This document shows positions 11,693-24,600 of a stretch of DNA of 64,000 nucleotides, piece after piece (the stretch's first letter is position 1; the number at the start of each line of letters is the position of its first letter). The notes under the pieces are model-generated. The model had not been told where the DNA came from, ran no database searches, and saw only the letters and a list, made by a program, of their open reading frames with translations. The position numbers and the translations under genes were made by a program. The DNA comes from Cornus controversa. Lineage: Eukaryota > Streptophyta > Magnoliopsida > Cornales > Cornaceae. Where the stretch lies: the NCBI GenBank assembly GCA_026545225.1, contig CM048850.1:1426001-1490000 (forward strand). Reading direction: 5' to 3'.

Positions 11693-11941
11693 TGTAGTAA
11701 CCCTTGTGGACGGGTGTGAGTGGGCGGGTGCATAGACAGACACTGGGCTGAGCTACCACACTGACAGGGTACAGGGTGCTCAATCCCACATCGCCTGGGT
11801 GTGGAAAAGGGGATGTGCTTATATGTAGTATGTTCTCTTCAAATGGTATGAGGCCTTTTGGGGTAAACCCAAGAGTAAAACCGTGCGGGCTCAGGCCCAA
11901 ATCGGACAATATCATACCATGTGTTGGAGCGGGGTATTACA
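11693..11941 (+). repeat. 3' LTR of the TRIM
   Basis: 249 bp, directly repeating 11370-11618. It is preceded by the purine tract at 11681-11690 and followed by the duplicated target AATTT. Confidence 0.92.
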
Positions 11942-12225
11942 AATTTTATGAGACATGGGAAAGATTCAAGGACCTTCTTAGGAAGTGTCCTCATCATCAA
12001 GTTCCTAAGTGGTAACAAGTGTAGAGTTTTCATGAAGGGCTGACAGAAGCCAACAGACAAATGGTTGATGCATCTTGTGGAGGTACTTTTATGTTAAAGA
12101 GTGAAGAAGAGGCATGGACCTTATTTGAAAATCTTAGTGACAACTCTCTACAACATGTGTCCTCTACTCGTTCTAGCAGACCTGCCACTACAAGGAAGGC
12201 TGATGGAATTTTTGAGGTTGGTGCT

Positions 12226-13480
12226 TGATAGGCGTTGAATGTTATGCATTCTAGCCTCTTAACTTATATATTTTATTTTCTTAGTGATAGATTATTTTGT
12301 TATTTTACTTCATTTTAGTGTTTTCTGTATTTTCAGGGCCTTAATGATTATTTCAGTTAAAACCATGCTTTTGGGCTTTTAAAGAAGACATCCAAGATGG
12401 GTAGATGAAGCTTACTTCAAAGGGAATCATTCAACCATTTATTTCAACTCAATTCAGCACAAGAAAGAGATCCAAGAGAATTACAGCTGCTTAAGAAGGT
12501 TTCGGTCCTGAAGCCCAAATCTGCGTTTAATATAGTCCTAATCCCATTTTGGAAAGCGGACCAGAAGTTTTATTTCTAAGCCTCAAATTGACATAATTTC
12601 CAAGTTAGGTTGAACGAAATTTGATTCTGCACACTTTTGTATTTCACGAAAATTCCTTAAATTGGACTTCTAGTGGGTCAAAAGTTGGGCCTAAATCAGC
12701 AGAAAAAACCCACCTGATTAGTGCTGCGGGAAACCCTAATTTATTCATAATTGGATTAGGACTTTGGTGTATTCTCTTGGGGAACAAAGTGAAGAATAGG
12801 AGGCTGAGTTTAGAAAAAGAACAGAGAAAGAGATTGGAGAGTCTGAGAGGGCTGAAAAGAGAACAGAAACATATTTGCAGAGCCATTGGAGAACGAAGTC
12901 ATACGCAGAAGTCATGAAGATGATGCCCTCTTCATCAACAGTTGAAGTTTCTTCTTCTACCATGAGCGGCTAGTTCATCCACTAGGGTTTTTATGTAGCC
13001 CTAACAAAGCATCAATGGTTTGATTGTTTTAATTATTGGGGACCTTTATATACATGCATAGATTGTGTAATTTAGAGGATACTTATAATAAAATTAAGCA
13101 ATAAAAGTCTTATAAATTCAGTTTCAATGAACTTAATCTTAGATATTTAGTTGTTGTTATTGAACTCAATCTCTCTTGTTTTCTGTGATCATAAGAGCGA
13201 TTATTACACAATGGTAATCACTGAATATATTGTTTAGAGCTTTGATGGATTATGCCTAGAGAAGATGAACCATACTGCACCATAGATTAGAGTAGTTAGG
13301 CAGATGGCCCATGCCAATCGAAGATAGTCCATGACTTAGCCTTAATTGTATGTTATCTTCTTGACGGATGAAGGTGAGCTTGTAGCCATCAACACCACTT
13401 ATGCATGATGTAATTCCCCATAGTTGATTCAATTGACCATGATTGTGGAGTTAGTGGTGAAGTCAAATACCCTAGATTTC
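12226..13480 (+). repeat. LTR2 of the array, left part
   Basis: It begins TGATAGGCGTTGAATG directly after gag codons, with no polypurine tract. Element F interrupts it at 13481. The remainder is at 26465-26714, giving about 1505 bp without F and the duplicated target. Confidence 0.92.
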
Positions 13481-14899
13481 TGATGTGGCTAAACTCGAAT
13501 TATATTATAAGCTTAATTTTGCCCTTTTTATCAAAATATAATTTAACCACTCGTAAAAGCAGGAATCTTTGTAGATATGGTTCTATATAGAGGGTATCGA
13601 TCCCACGAGGACTAGTCGCAATTGTCTTAAAGAAAGATTAATTCCACTTTAATCCTAAAAACAGGGTTTTGAGTTTTTGTTTATAAAACTATTGCATAAA
13701 TGAAACAACAATAAAATTAAAGGGTAAAGGATGGGAGAGAGAACTAGGGTTGGTTTCCACCACTAGTCGTTCACTTGTTCATAGATGTAGCAAGCATGGG
13801 ATTCATTAATTAAATGCCTAACAATGTCATTAGGCTTGTGACCTCAATGACATATCAAAAGATTAATGTGTGTGCTAACCTATCATAATCCATCTTCAAC
13901 AAGCATAGCTCTTCAACCTAACTAACTATCTAATTACCCTACTCTCTAAGTGAACCTATATGCATCCAAACTACCTTGTCTAGGCATGGTTTATACAAAC
14001 AAACATCACACATTCATTTAAACACCATTATCTAGCCATCATTTGCACTTCTTGTGAAATATGCAAATGTTGTGCATTCACATGAAAGAATCCACTCTAA
14101 GACAAGAATAAACTCAACATCAAATGAATATATAAAAGAAATGTATTAGTGTACATGGTCACTAGGCTAAATAATAAATATTTAATTACAAATCCCAAGT
14201 GCTACAAGGATGAACAAGTTTACATGGCTAGGGGTTAAAACCAACACCCTAGTAGAAGAGTTAGTTGCTCATCGTTGCTTTGCACTCTTCCATTGATGAA
14301 GAAGATGAAGCTTCTTGGTCTGGTTCAGCTTCTCATCTTCCTCTCCCGAATGTCTCTCCTTGGATAATCTGATATGTGTTGAGAGATATGAGAGATGTGT
14401 GGCTTCTTTGTGCTTTTAAGGCTCCTTTTTCAACCTTGGGGCCCACCATATATATTTATATATCAATATATGCACCCTTTATATCAAGAAGGTCCCCAAG
14501 GGTCTTGTTCAAGTCAGACAATCCCCCTAAGTCGTGCAAAAGGGAGATTTTGTTGCAAGTGGGAGAGCAGGTGAGCAAGTGGGCAAGTGGATTCTGCAGA
14601 ATCTCGATCAATCGAGATTGGATCTCGATTGACCAAGATTTCGATCAATCGAAATGAGATCTCGATTAATCGAGATCTCAATTGATCGAGATCAACATCT
14701 CGATTAATCGAGATGCCTTGGCTGCAATTTTTAACTTTTCTCTTCAGCTGCAACAAGCCTCAAACTTTGCTCCTTTCACTACAAGACCTGCAATACATCA
14801 AAAACACAAAAATACCGTAAACATATCTCGGTAAACATAGAAACGGAACTAACATATGCAATAAAGAGGGTTCAAATGCATAGAATTGAACACTTATCA
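13481..14899 (-). repeat. 3' LTR of element F
   Basis: 1419 bp. The minus strand starts TGATAAGTG and ends CCACATCA. It aligns with 25042-26459. In U3 it holds the TCGATTGATCGAGAT-type cluster (14601-14715) followed, in the direction of transcription, by a TA-rich tract (14451-14475) that could serve as a TATA region. Confidence 0.93.
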
Positions 14900-14913
14900 C
14901 ACCCCCAAACTTA
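14900..14913 (-). other. Polypurine tract of element F
   Basis: The minus strand reads TAAGTTTGGGGGTG immediately before the 3' LTR start, the expected primer site for plus-strand DNA synthesis. Confidence 0.85.
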
Positions 14914-16706
14914 AATATTGCTAGTCCCTTAGCAATGCAATATTACAAAAATGGAATGAACTATCTTATACAAAAATTTAATCATGCTCAGTTATCAACT
15001 AGATAAAGGGCGATCATCCGTTCATTTCTCATTTGGCAAATGCAACAAGTATTACAGAACTATGTAGTCATTAGCAAAAATGGACTTTCACGAGCTACAA
15101 ATAAATGACGGTCCCCACATAATGGCCAGTCCGAATAAACATACCAATTCTGACCCCAAAATCCTCTTTGAACAGTGAACATGCGTTCTAACGCGTGGCT
15201 TTTGTCATATTCGGAGAAGAAAAGAACAAATCTGCTTTTAAGAGAAAAACTCATTGAAAACGCTCGACATAGCTGTTCATTATCACAAAACATTCATGAT
15301 TGCTCATGTGCGGATGACCGTGCAATGTTTAGCTCTTTTTGCTTTCTTGTAAGCCCATGTAGCGGCATTGGGCTAATGACTCCCAAACCAATTGGTTTTA
15401 GGGCATTAGGTGAAGAAACACCCCTCGGACTTAATAACCGAGCTTACAAGGCGATGAGCTTAAGCAAGCCACCCGCTTATTACTGCTCAACCTTACACAC
15501 TTATACGCAAATACTCCCTGCTTTGAGGCATAGAGATTCGATTTATTGAGTGAGAAGGCTTATTGCATTTATTTCATAATTTTTTTGTTTTACAACAACC
15601 AGAGGAACTTATTCTCTAGTTGTTCAGATAAAAATAGAAATTTACAAAATTCTCCATCAAACTTATACCCCATAATTTAAAATGCATGTGTGCGAATTTG
15701 TGCGGTTAAGGACAAATTTAGGGCAAGAACTATACGTGCTCATATTTGGACAAGAATGTAGACCATTCTAGCCTACTATATAGCTTGCAAAAGTGCGGGT
15801 ATTTTCAATGTTAAAGTTCTTAACTACCTGCTGCATTTACCTCGGACATTTATTCGAATCGTCTGCCTTTAAAAAGGAAGACATCATAGCAAGCATGCAA
15901 AAATATCAAGAAAAGAAACTTGCTCTACAACGACAATCGATATAACGACTGAACATTGCATGCATATGCAAGTGGTATAGTATACCGCACCCCCAAACTT
16001 ATATACAACATTGTCCTCAATATTTGAACAAGAAGAACAAGGAAAGAAAGTATCAGGACTGCAGAATGCGACAAAAATGGTATTCCAATAGTAACGGTCA
16101 TCCTGCAAATAAGAAAAACCTGCACGGAACACCAACTGGATACCACGAGCATTAAAAGGAACAAAAAGTAAATAAACAGAACATAATAAAATAATTATGC
16201 ACAAACGGACAATGCCAAGATCACTGTACATCTAAGGGTCTGAACTGGTGTTTCCGAACTGTCTAAGAGGTCTATGCGATAAGATATTGACTATCCAGGC
16301 ACGCTAACGTATAGCATGCAAAGGGGCTGCCTTTCTTTATTAACGCCATACTGCGTTGAAGCAATCTCAACAGTATTGGAAATTTAAACCAGGCGGTAAT
16401 AAATGGAAATCATCAACTGAATCGCATATAACAATTAGGCAAGTGGTACTACATACATAGTCAAAGTATAGAGAACAGAAATATTGACAGAAAGTAAAAA
16501 TAAAGACAGAAAAGATAACACATGGTATAAAAGAAGAGATAAATGTATTCCATATATATGAAAATGAGTTCAGTACAAAGCGTACATAGATGTGGAATAC
16601 TCATAAAAAGAAAGAAAACATGGCCAACATGGCCTATTAAACATAAAGAAAGAAGAAAAAGAAAAGAAAGTACAGGAAGTAAAACCGAAAGTGCAAATAT
16701 GTAGAG
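14914..16706 (-). other. 3' noncoding region of element F
   Basis: This is long sequence between ORF3 and the polypurine tract with no conserved sense ORF. It contains a second polypurine-like AAGTTTGGGGGTG near 15989-16001 with an imperfect copy of the ACATTGAGGACAATGT motif. A block at about 15349-15545 resembles the A/B/C 3' region and reads open on the antisense strand (15175-15549, ...TPKPIGFRALG...). E has the same layout at 31152-33251. Confidence 0.65.
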
Positions 16707-17933
16707 CTACTCGAGGGCGGGTGGTGGTGGTGGTGGTGGCTCGGTGGGAGTAGAAGTGGAGGTGGAAGCTCGACCTGCGAACAAGAACTGCAGGTCCTGC
16801 CGGAAGGCTCGGAACTCATCTAGAATCGCCCTCTGACCCTGTGCCAGAGAAGAAATGTCCGATCGAATGCCCTATAGCTGACTCTGCGTCACCTGGACGT
16901 GCTCCTCAAAACCCTGCTGGAGCAGCTCAACATCAGCTGCGAGGCAGGAATAGCCAGTCGCCAGGATGTCGTGCCGCTCTACAGCAATATCCATCTCCTC
17001 CTCCTCCATCTCCTCCTCATCGGACTCACCCTCGGCAGGCTCTCCCTCATCCATCTCCACCGGGGCATCCATATCTACATCGTCTGGTGGATCACCCTGG
17101 TGGTTCTATCGCTCTAAATGTCACCTCACCCGCTCCCACTGAGTAGATATGAAGCAGGTGGGCGGTGCCAACTGAATGTCAGTATCACTGACCGGTATAC
17201 TGACACGATTGAGAAAAGCTGCGACCAGGAAAGGAAAGGGAAGCCGCCAACTCGCTGCTCGCCGTATCCTCTTGTTGATGAGGCCGTCCCAGACCTTGAA
17301 CATCTGCCCCCATACCAGCGATGGGACAGAAAACCACGTGCCCGTGTGGAAAGCATAAAGGCAACGGAGGAGGTTGCCCCTACTCTCTGCCACGTGCTGC
17401 AGAGGACACGCGTTCTTGATGAGAACGGTGTCCAGGAACCATAATCTGCTCCGGCACATCGATTTGGACGTGCAGTTGTGACTGGGCGTGGTAAACGCCC
17501 CGCCACACATGTCCATCATGATGGAAAATAGTGTCGAGTCTGCTGGAAGTGCGACCCTATAAATCGGTCGACCGTCCTGATCAACCATATCTGGCGGCTG
17601 CTGGTGAGGGATACCGAACATCTGCGCAATTTGGCTCAGCGTAATAGTAATCGTAGTGGTGCCCACGACCGTCTCCAATGTGTCCGGCACTGTGCAGGAG
17701 TAGGTCATGCGCTCGTAGAAGACCTGCACTAAGCGCTCGTGTGCCACATCGAAGGGAGGCACACACAATCGGTCAAGGTGACGCCTCCTGAGCTTGGCGA
17801 CAGTCCATGCGCTGTCGGGACGCCTCTTGAACTTGCCCAAGTCAAATATCTGCTCCGGGTGAAACTTCTGAGACCGGAAGGCTCGCCCGGGCACGTCTCG
17901 AATAGAACCGGGGGCATTCTTCACCCTCGCCAT
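16707..17933 (-). pseudogene. ORF3 of element F (env-position, unknown function)
   Basis: A 409-codon frame starts MARVKNAPGSIRDVPGRAF and ends PPALE. Three in-frame stops lie near 17118, 17106 and 16872. The N-terminal ~270 residues are globular, with LWFLDTVLIKNACPLQHVAE and FSVPSLVWGQMFKVWD. These correspond to similar motifs in family 1 ORF3 (LWFLDAVLLKNVCPIGHKT), so the two are distant homologues. An acidic segment (EEEMEEEEMDI), a probable coiled coil and a polyproline tail follow. The family is usually annotated as putative plant transposon protein; no biochemical role is established. I see no transmembrane segment to support a true envelope. Confidence 0.75.
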
Positions 17934-19120
17934 GATCTCGGAACAGTCTGCACTTTATTCCAAAAATTACATAAATAAAAAGAAAATAAAAGGAATAATA
18001 AACTAAGAATAAAAATAAAAGAATAAAAACGAAAATGAGGTCCTAGTCCATGGTGCTGACTCATGAATTCAAAAAAATTTGCTCTCAAAGAGGCAGCGTA
18101 AGCGGATGCAACCGAGACGAAGGTGTCGCGGTTACAAACCGTACAGTAAGCATTCGAAGCAAAAATAGCGCAATATTTCCCCCATACATGAATTCCTACC
18201 CCCCCCCCCCGAAACTCGCAAAATCCCATTATGAATATCGCAAATGCACCCTTCCAACCCAACATCATCTGTCTATGTTTATTACGCTATAAAACTACCA
18301 AAAATAGCGAGAAAGTATGCAAAATGTAGCCATGCATCGCTTACCTCAAGGTGAAGATGATGAACAGCACACGAAGATGAAAGCCCACTAGTTGTCGTAA
18401 AGAGAGGAGCGTGAGTGTGCTCACGGCTATCTCGGACTATGTCGAATGGTGGTGGATGGTCGGGGATGGTAGATCAAGTGCGTGACAGTGCTCGGGGAAA
18501 GCCTTGGATCACTCGAAGAAAGGGAAGAAGTCGGATGGTCTTTTGAAATGAGAAGGAAGCCCAACGGTTTAAATAATAACTCGACTCACGTGCAGGCATC
18601 GCGTGCATCTCGATTGATCGAGATTTTGATTAATCAAAATCTCACTTCGATCAATCGAAATCAGCTTCGATCGATCGAGATCAACTTCGATCAATCGAGA
18701 TTCCTTCTTTGATCAATCGAGATTCCTTTAATGAATCGAGACTTTAATTCGATCAATCGAAATTTTACTTCGATCAATCGAAATCCCATTTCGATCAATC
18801 AAAATTTTGATTGATCGAGGACCTATCGAAGTGCTATCGAAGAATACTACCTCTCGGGACTTTGGAGTTGGCAAACTCTCTGCAATATTTTGATCAATCG
18901 AGACCAAAATCTCGATCAATCAAAATCTCGATTGATCGAGATCTTGGTTTCGATCAATCGAGATGCTCAAAAATAGTCAGCTTGAGTTCTGCTTTCATGG
19001 ACTTGGATTTTTGGGACTTAGATACAAAACCTACTTTGGATTAAAAGGGACATCAGGGAAGCATGATAGCTACCATGGCTACGCCACCTTACACGTCTAT
19101 GGCACGAAGTTCGAATCGGC
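17934..19120 (-). other. integrase-ORF3 spacer of element F
   Basis: This spacer lies between the end of pol (19121) and the ORF3 start (17933). It contains the TCGATTGATCGAGAT-type cluster at 18607-18965 and a run of ten C at about 18201-18210. No conserved ORF is seen. The position suggests a leader or promoter for ORF3. Confidence 0.65.
18607..18965. repeat. CGATCAATCGAGAT inverted-repeat cluster in F
   Basis: More than ten degenerate copies of CGATCAATCGA(G/A)AT and its complement are packed into 360 bp. Many copies can pair with each other as hairpins. The same motif occurs in the U3 of all four family-2 LTRs and at the equivalent place in E (35156-35513). Confidence 0.85.
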
Positions 19121-21610
19121 TTACGAGTTAAAATATACGGGATCTGTCAAAGTGACGACATCCACGTATTTGGTGGTGACTTGGTCATCCACGCACACTT
19201 TTAAGCGCTGCCCGTTTACTTTGAACAACGAGCCGTCTTTCAAGTCCTTCAATTCCACCGCTCCGTGGGGAGCGACGAAATTAACCAAAAATGGACCATC
19301 CCAACGGGAGCGAAGTTTTTCGGGAAACAAATGGAGTCGTGAATTGTACAACCACACTTTTTGGCCCGGAGAAAACGTTTTGACTCGAATATTATGATCA
19401 TGAAAGGCTTTGGACTTTACCTTATAGATTTTAGCGTTCTCATACGCGTCATGTCGCAATTCTTCCAATTCATTTAATTGAAGCTTTCGATTAGATCCGG
19501 CCGTTTGCATGTTAAAATTGAAAGTTTTGGTGGCCCACATAGCTTTATGCTCCAATTCAACCGAAAGATGACACGCTTTGCCATAGACCAACCGGTAAGG
19601 TGACATTCCAATGGGAGTTTTATATGCGGTTTGGTATGCCCATAATGCATCATTTAGTCGCAATGACCAATCTTTCTGGTCAGGCCGAACGGTTTTCTCA
19701 AGAATGTTCTTAATCTCCCTATTGGATACCTCTACTTGGCCACTAGTTTAAGGATGGTATGGGGTGGCTACTTTATGTGTGATAGAGTATTTGGTAAGCA
19801 AGGTTCGAAGGAACCGGTTACAGAAATGTTTACCTCCGTCACTGATGAGGGCTCGAGGTGTACCAAATCGGCTAAAGATATTCGCTTGAATAAACTTAAC
19901 CATGACTGCGTGATCATTGGTTTTGGTAGCAACGGCCTCTATCCATTTAGATACATAGTCCACTGCCACAAGTATGTACTCATGTCCAGTAGAGGGTGGA
20001 AATGGTCCCATGAAGTCAATGCCCCACACATCAAATATCTCAATAATAAGAATAGGGTTAAGAGGTATCATGTCCTTTCGAGACATCGCATCGAGGCACT
20101 GACATCGCTCACAAGAGCGGCAGAATGAATATGCATCCCAATGAAGTGTTGGCCAGAAAAATCCGCATTGAAGAATTTTTGCAGCGGTTTTCTTAGCATT
20201 AAAGTGTCCCCCACAAGCGAGTGTATGACAAAATTTGAGAATGCTTTGGAATTCACTGTTGGGTACACACTTACGAATTATTTGATTGGGGCAATATTTG
20301 AACAATTGAGGATCGTCCCAATAATATGATCGTGATTGGGAGAGAAAATGATCCTTCTCTTGTTTGGTCCAAGAAGATGGTATTTTACCGGTTGCCAAGT
20401 AATTAACCACATCCGCATACCAAGGGATACTCTCTTGAGAAATGACAAAGAGTTGTTCATCCGGGAAGGATTCACAAACTGGAATGGAGTTATGGAGGGA
20501 TTCAACAAGAATTCTAGAAAGGTGGTCAGCCACCACATTTTTAGTTCCCTTTTTGTCTCTAATCTCAAAATTGAACTCTTGCAACAAGAGTATCCATCGG
20601 ATCAACCTAGGCTTGGTGTCCTTTTTGGCCAAAAGATGCCGGAGGGCAGCATGGTCCTAATAGACAATGACCTTTGAACCTAATAAATAAGCTCAAAATT
20701 TGTCTAATGCAAATACTACCGCAAGCAACTCCTTTTCCATTGTGGTATAATTGATTTGAGCCTCGGAAAGGGTTTTACTTGCGTAGTAGATGACATGTGG
20801 TAATTTGTCTACTCGTTGCCCTAAGACTGCACCCATGGCATAATCGGATGCATCACACATGATCTCAAATGGGAGAGCCCAATTTGGAGGGATTAGAATT
20901 GGAGCGGTTGTAAGCATGGTGCGGAGTTTTTCAAAAGCGTTAAGGCACGCTTCATCAAAAGTAAAGCAAGACTCTTTTTCAAGAAGGCGGCACAAAGACC
21001 GTGAGATCTTGCTGAAGTCTTTGATGAAACGGCGATAAAAGCCCGCATGCCCAAGGAATGAATGAATCTCTCTCTCTGTTGATGGTGGAGGAAGTTTGGA
21101 AATGAGTTCAACCTTGGATTTATCAACCTCTATTCCTCTCTTAGACACAATGTGCCCTAGGACAATACCCTCTTGAACCATAAAATGGCTCTTTTCCTAA
21201 CTAAGAATTAGGTTGGGCTCTCGACATCGTTTGAGAACATGGGATAGATTTTGGAGGCATGATTCAAATGAAGGCCCAAAAATAGAAAAATCATCCATGA
21301 ACACTTCCAAGAATTTTTCCACCATGTCCGAAAAGATAGACATCATACACCGTTGAAAAGTCGCCGGTGCATTGCACAACCCAAAGGGCATGCGTCTATA
21401 AGCAAATGTGCCGAAAGGACATGTAAAGGTGGTTTTCTCTTGGTCCCTCGGGTCTATAGCAACCTGATTATAGCCAAAATATCCATCTAAAAAGCAATAA
21501 AAACTTTGCCCGGCTAATCTCTCTAATATTTGATCAATAAATGGGAGGGGGAAGTGATCTTTCCGAGTGGCTGAATTTAATTTCCTATAATCTATGCACA
21601 CTCTCCAGCC
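19121..21610 (-). pseudogene. RT-RNase H-integrase of element F
   Basis: One frame runs from about 21610 (TTTGWRVCIDYRKLNS) to DPVYFNS-stop at 19121. RT has FMDD (EVFMDDFSIF). RNase H has CDASDY, EKELLAV and a third Asp after a stop (DHAALRHLL). Integrase has a zinc-binding HHCC (HTLACGGH...CRSCERC) and the core Asp residues in WGIDFMGPF and LISDGGKHF, then GQVE. In-frame stops occur near 21195, 20690, 20650 and 19745; the one after LILS replaces the Trp of LSWEKSHFM in element A. The frame differs from that of gag-protease because of a one-base-type frameshift near 21605-21625. All domains are recognisable but the protein is not producible intact. Confidence 0.9.
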
Positions 21611-24600
21611 CGTGGTGGTGCATTGGGAACTAATTCACCCTTATCATTTGGTTGCACCGTAATACCTGACTTCTTTGGAACCACTTGAGTGGGACTAACC
21701 CACTTGCTATCTGAGATGAGGTAAATGATTCCCGCATCTAGTAACTTCACCACCTCCTTCATTACAACGTCTTTCATATTTGGATTCAATCGACGTTGTG
21801 CCTCTCTTGAGGTCTTTGCATCCTCTTCCAAGTGTATGCGGTGCATACAAATAGAAGGGTCTATTCCCTTAAGATCTGCCACACTCCATCCTATTGCTTC
21901 CTTGTGCTCTTTTAGCACTTTTATGAGTTCCATCTCATGATCATTGGTAAGATTGGAAGCAATAATGACTGGAAGGGTCTCATTAGCGCCCAAGAAAATA
22001 TACTTGAGCGTCTCCGGTAGAGGCTTGAGCTCAAGTTGTGGTGGGGAAATTAGAGAAGGAGTTTGGGAAGTTTTGGACAAAGGGGGCAAGAGTTCTCTTG
22101 GAACTCTCCATTTAGACACATCTATGACAGTATTGACATCGAGCATTGAATTGACTTCACATATGGATTGCTCAATGTCAAAATCGTCATAGTTGAAATG
22201 ATTTAGGCATGCCTCTAGAGGATCCTTGGAAAGAATAGAAGGAAGTGCTTCTTGAACAAGGTCTTCCACTACATCGACATAAAAGCACTCACTTTCATCT
22301 TCGGATGTGTGGTGGGAAGCATTGAAGATGTTCAAGCAAACTTTCATATTCCCGAAAGAGATGTCCATCACTCCGGTACGGTAATTAATGCAAGAATTTG
22401 CCGTGGCCAAGAATGGATGACCTAGAATGATAGGAATATATCGATTTGGATTTTGGACCGGTTCCGTGTCAAGGACTATGAAGTCCACCGAAAAGTAGAA
22501 TTTGTCCACTTGAATGATTACATCCTCAATTATGCCACGTGGTTGCTTCACCGAGCGGTCGGCAAGTTGCAACACAACCGTGGTATGCTTAAGTTCCCCC
22601 AAACCTAGTTGTTGGTAAACTGAGAATGGAAGCAAATTGACACTAGCCCCTAAATCAAGAAGTGCCTTTTCAAAAGATTGATTTTTGATGGTGCATGAAA
22701 TAGTCGGAGCACCCGGATCTTTGAATTTAGGAGGGGCTTGGTGTTGGAAAATGGAGCTTATGTGCTCAGTTAAGAGGACTTTCTTAGGAGCATTATTCCT
22801 AGATTTGCACTTTTGAGTGCACAAGTCCTTCAAAAATTTAGCATAGGAGGGAATTTGCCGGATAGCATCAAGGAGAGGGAGATTGATCTTTACTTGTTTG
22901 AAGATCTCCATCATGTCTTGGATTTTCTCTTCTTGCTTCCCAAAATGAGAGGGTTCCTTCAATCTTTGAGGAAAAGGAACCGGAGGTTCAAAAGAAGTGT
23001 CAAGATTTGGAATTGATGATGACACAACTTCACTTGCCTTTCCTTTTGGATTTAATGGGATGTTATGCACAATTGGATTTAAAGGAAAAACATTTGGATT
23101 TAAATGGGATTCTTTTGGATTTTTGGGTTGCTCTTGGGATTCCTTTCTCTCTTCCTCCCCTACCTTGGAATTGATGACTTTACCACTCCTTAAGGTGGTG
23201 ATTGATTGAACTTTCTCCGGAGGAGCATTACAAGATGAAGATGATGGATCCTCAATCATATGAACACCCTTAGGATTTGCCACCGGTTGACTCGGCAACT
23301 TACCTTCCTCCTTTCTATTTAAGGCATTGGCTAGTTGCCCGATTTGAGCTTCTAACCTAGCCATAGATTGAGCATTAGCTTCCAACTTAGAGATTGATTG
23401 AGAGTGAGTTTGCAATATGCGGGTATTAGCCTCAAGATTGCTTATCACTCTTTCTTCAAAGCTTTGGCTTCTCGGAGGAGGTGGTGGTTGTTGGTAATTG
23501 GATCTTTGATGGTAAGGTTGAGGATTTGGCCTATATTGAGGCTGTTGAGATTGGAAATTGAAAGAATTTTGCCCTTGAAAAGAGGGACTTGATTCTTGAG
23601 GTTTCCATGAAAAAGCTGGATGATTCTTGTAACCAGGATTGTACGTGTTTGAATATGGATCATTCATTTTTTTAGAGTACAAGGCATTCGCTTGCTCTTG
23701 AGCATAATCGGGAGATTGGCCAGCAATAGGACAATCTCGCACAAAATGTGAAGTACTATAGCAAAATGAACATCCCTCCTGATTTTGAACAGGTTGGCTT
23801 GGAGTAGGCAGCCCATTTTTCATGATTAGGTCCATTTTTCGAGATAAGGCTTCTACTTGCATGGCAACCTCATCTACCCGTGAAATTTTATGCACTCCTC
23901 TACAAGGTTGGGTGGCCTTCCCTTTCCTAGTGGAGGAGCATTGAGCTGAATTATTGCTTAGGGTTTGAAAAAGTTTCCATGCCTCATTGGGGCTTTTCAA
24001 AAGGTAACCACCTCCACACGCGGAGTCTATCATTTGTCTATGTTGCTCACTCACCCCATCGTAAAAACTTTGCACTAGCTGCCATTTTGGGATAGCATGA
24101 TGCGGACAAGATTTAAGAAGGTCTTTTAATCTCTCCCAAGTCTCATGAAATTGTTCTTGATCAATTTGGGTAAATCCGATGATTGCTCTCCGAATATCAC
24201 TCGTCTTTCTCATTGGGAAGTATTTTTTTAAGAACTCTATTTGCATCTCCGCCCAAGAATGGATTGAGTTAGGTTCTAAGGAATTGAACCAACTTCTGGC
24301 TTTGTCTTTTAGGGAGAATGGAAACATACGTAGCTTTAGATCATCCTCCGTAAAGTGTGGTACACGAATAGTGGAACACACAGAAAGGAAGTAATATAAG
24401 TGCTGGTATGGATCCTCATTAGGGAGGCCATGGAAGCTATTAAGAAGATTGATGGTGGAGGACTTTATTTCGAATTGAGTTGCCGCTACATCCAGAAATT
24501 GAATACATGAAGGTACTTTAAATGTAGTCGGAAGGTAAAAGTCCATAAGCAACTCTCCTTGCGGAGGTGGAGGTGGAGGTGGTTGTTCATAATTGAAAGG

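Larger units (their letters stand above)
11370..11941 (+). mobile_element. TRIM element, 572 bp, Cassandra-like in the LTR 5' half
   Basis: Two 249-bp LTRs (11370-11618 and 11693-11941) start TGTAGTAACCC and end GGGTATTACA. By eye they differ at one base, so the insertion is recent. Between them lie a primer-binding site TGGTATCAGAGT (11621-11632; initiator tRNA-Met type), a 50-bp spacer and a polypurine tract AGGGGGGTGG (11681-11690). The target-site duplication AATTT is at 11365-11369 and 11942-11946. There is no coding capacity. The first ~145 bp of the LTR match the Cassandra solo LTR at 32748, but the 5S rRNA segment is absent and the 3' part is unrelated. Confidence 0.92.
10783..12225 (+). 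pseudogene. Truncated gag of array unit 1
   Basis: It begins MHGRPSVAHPLIPLDLDPEH and follows the gag of A and B. A frameshift near 11055 separates a 103-codon ORF from the continuation at 11070 (MLPSYFGLTQED...). The TRIM at 11370-11941 interrupts it after SQHEGEQF. It resumes as FYETWERFKDLLRKCPHHQ and contains further stops. It ends in ...DGIFEVGA where LTR2 begins. Most of the gag domain is present, but the zinc knuckle and all of pol are absent. It is not functional. Confidence 0.85.

Noticed and set aside
15175..15549. A host gene of 124 codons
   Set aside because: It lies in the 3' noncoding region of F, antisense to it, and recurs in E at the same place. It belongs to the transposon and is discussed as a conserved block.
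16707..17933. ORF3 as a true retroviral envelope gene
   Set aside because: I see no signal peptide, transmembrane helix or fusion motif. The acidic, coiled-coil and proline-rich layout does not support an envelope glycoprotein.
21592..21625. Programmed frameshift between protease and RT in F
   Set aside because: Element A reads through the same place in one frame and no slippery heptamer is evident, so an indel mutation is the simpler explanation.
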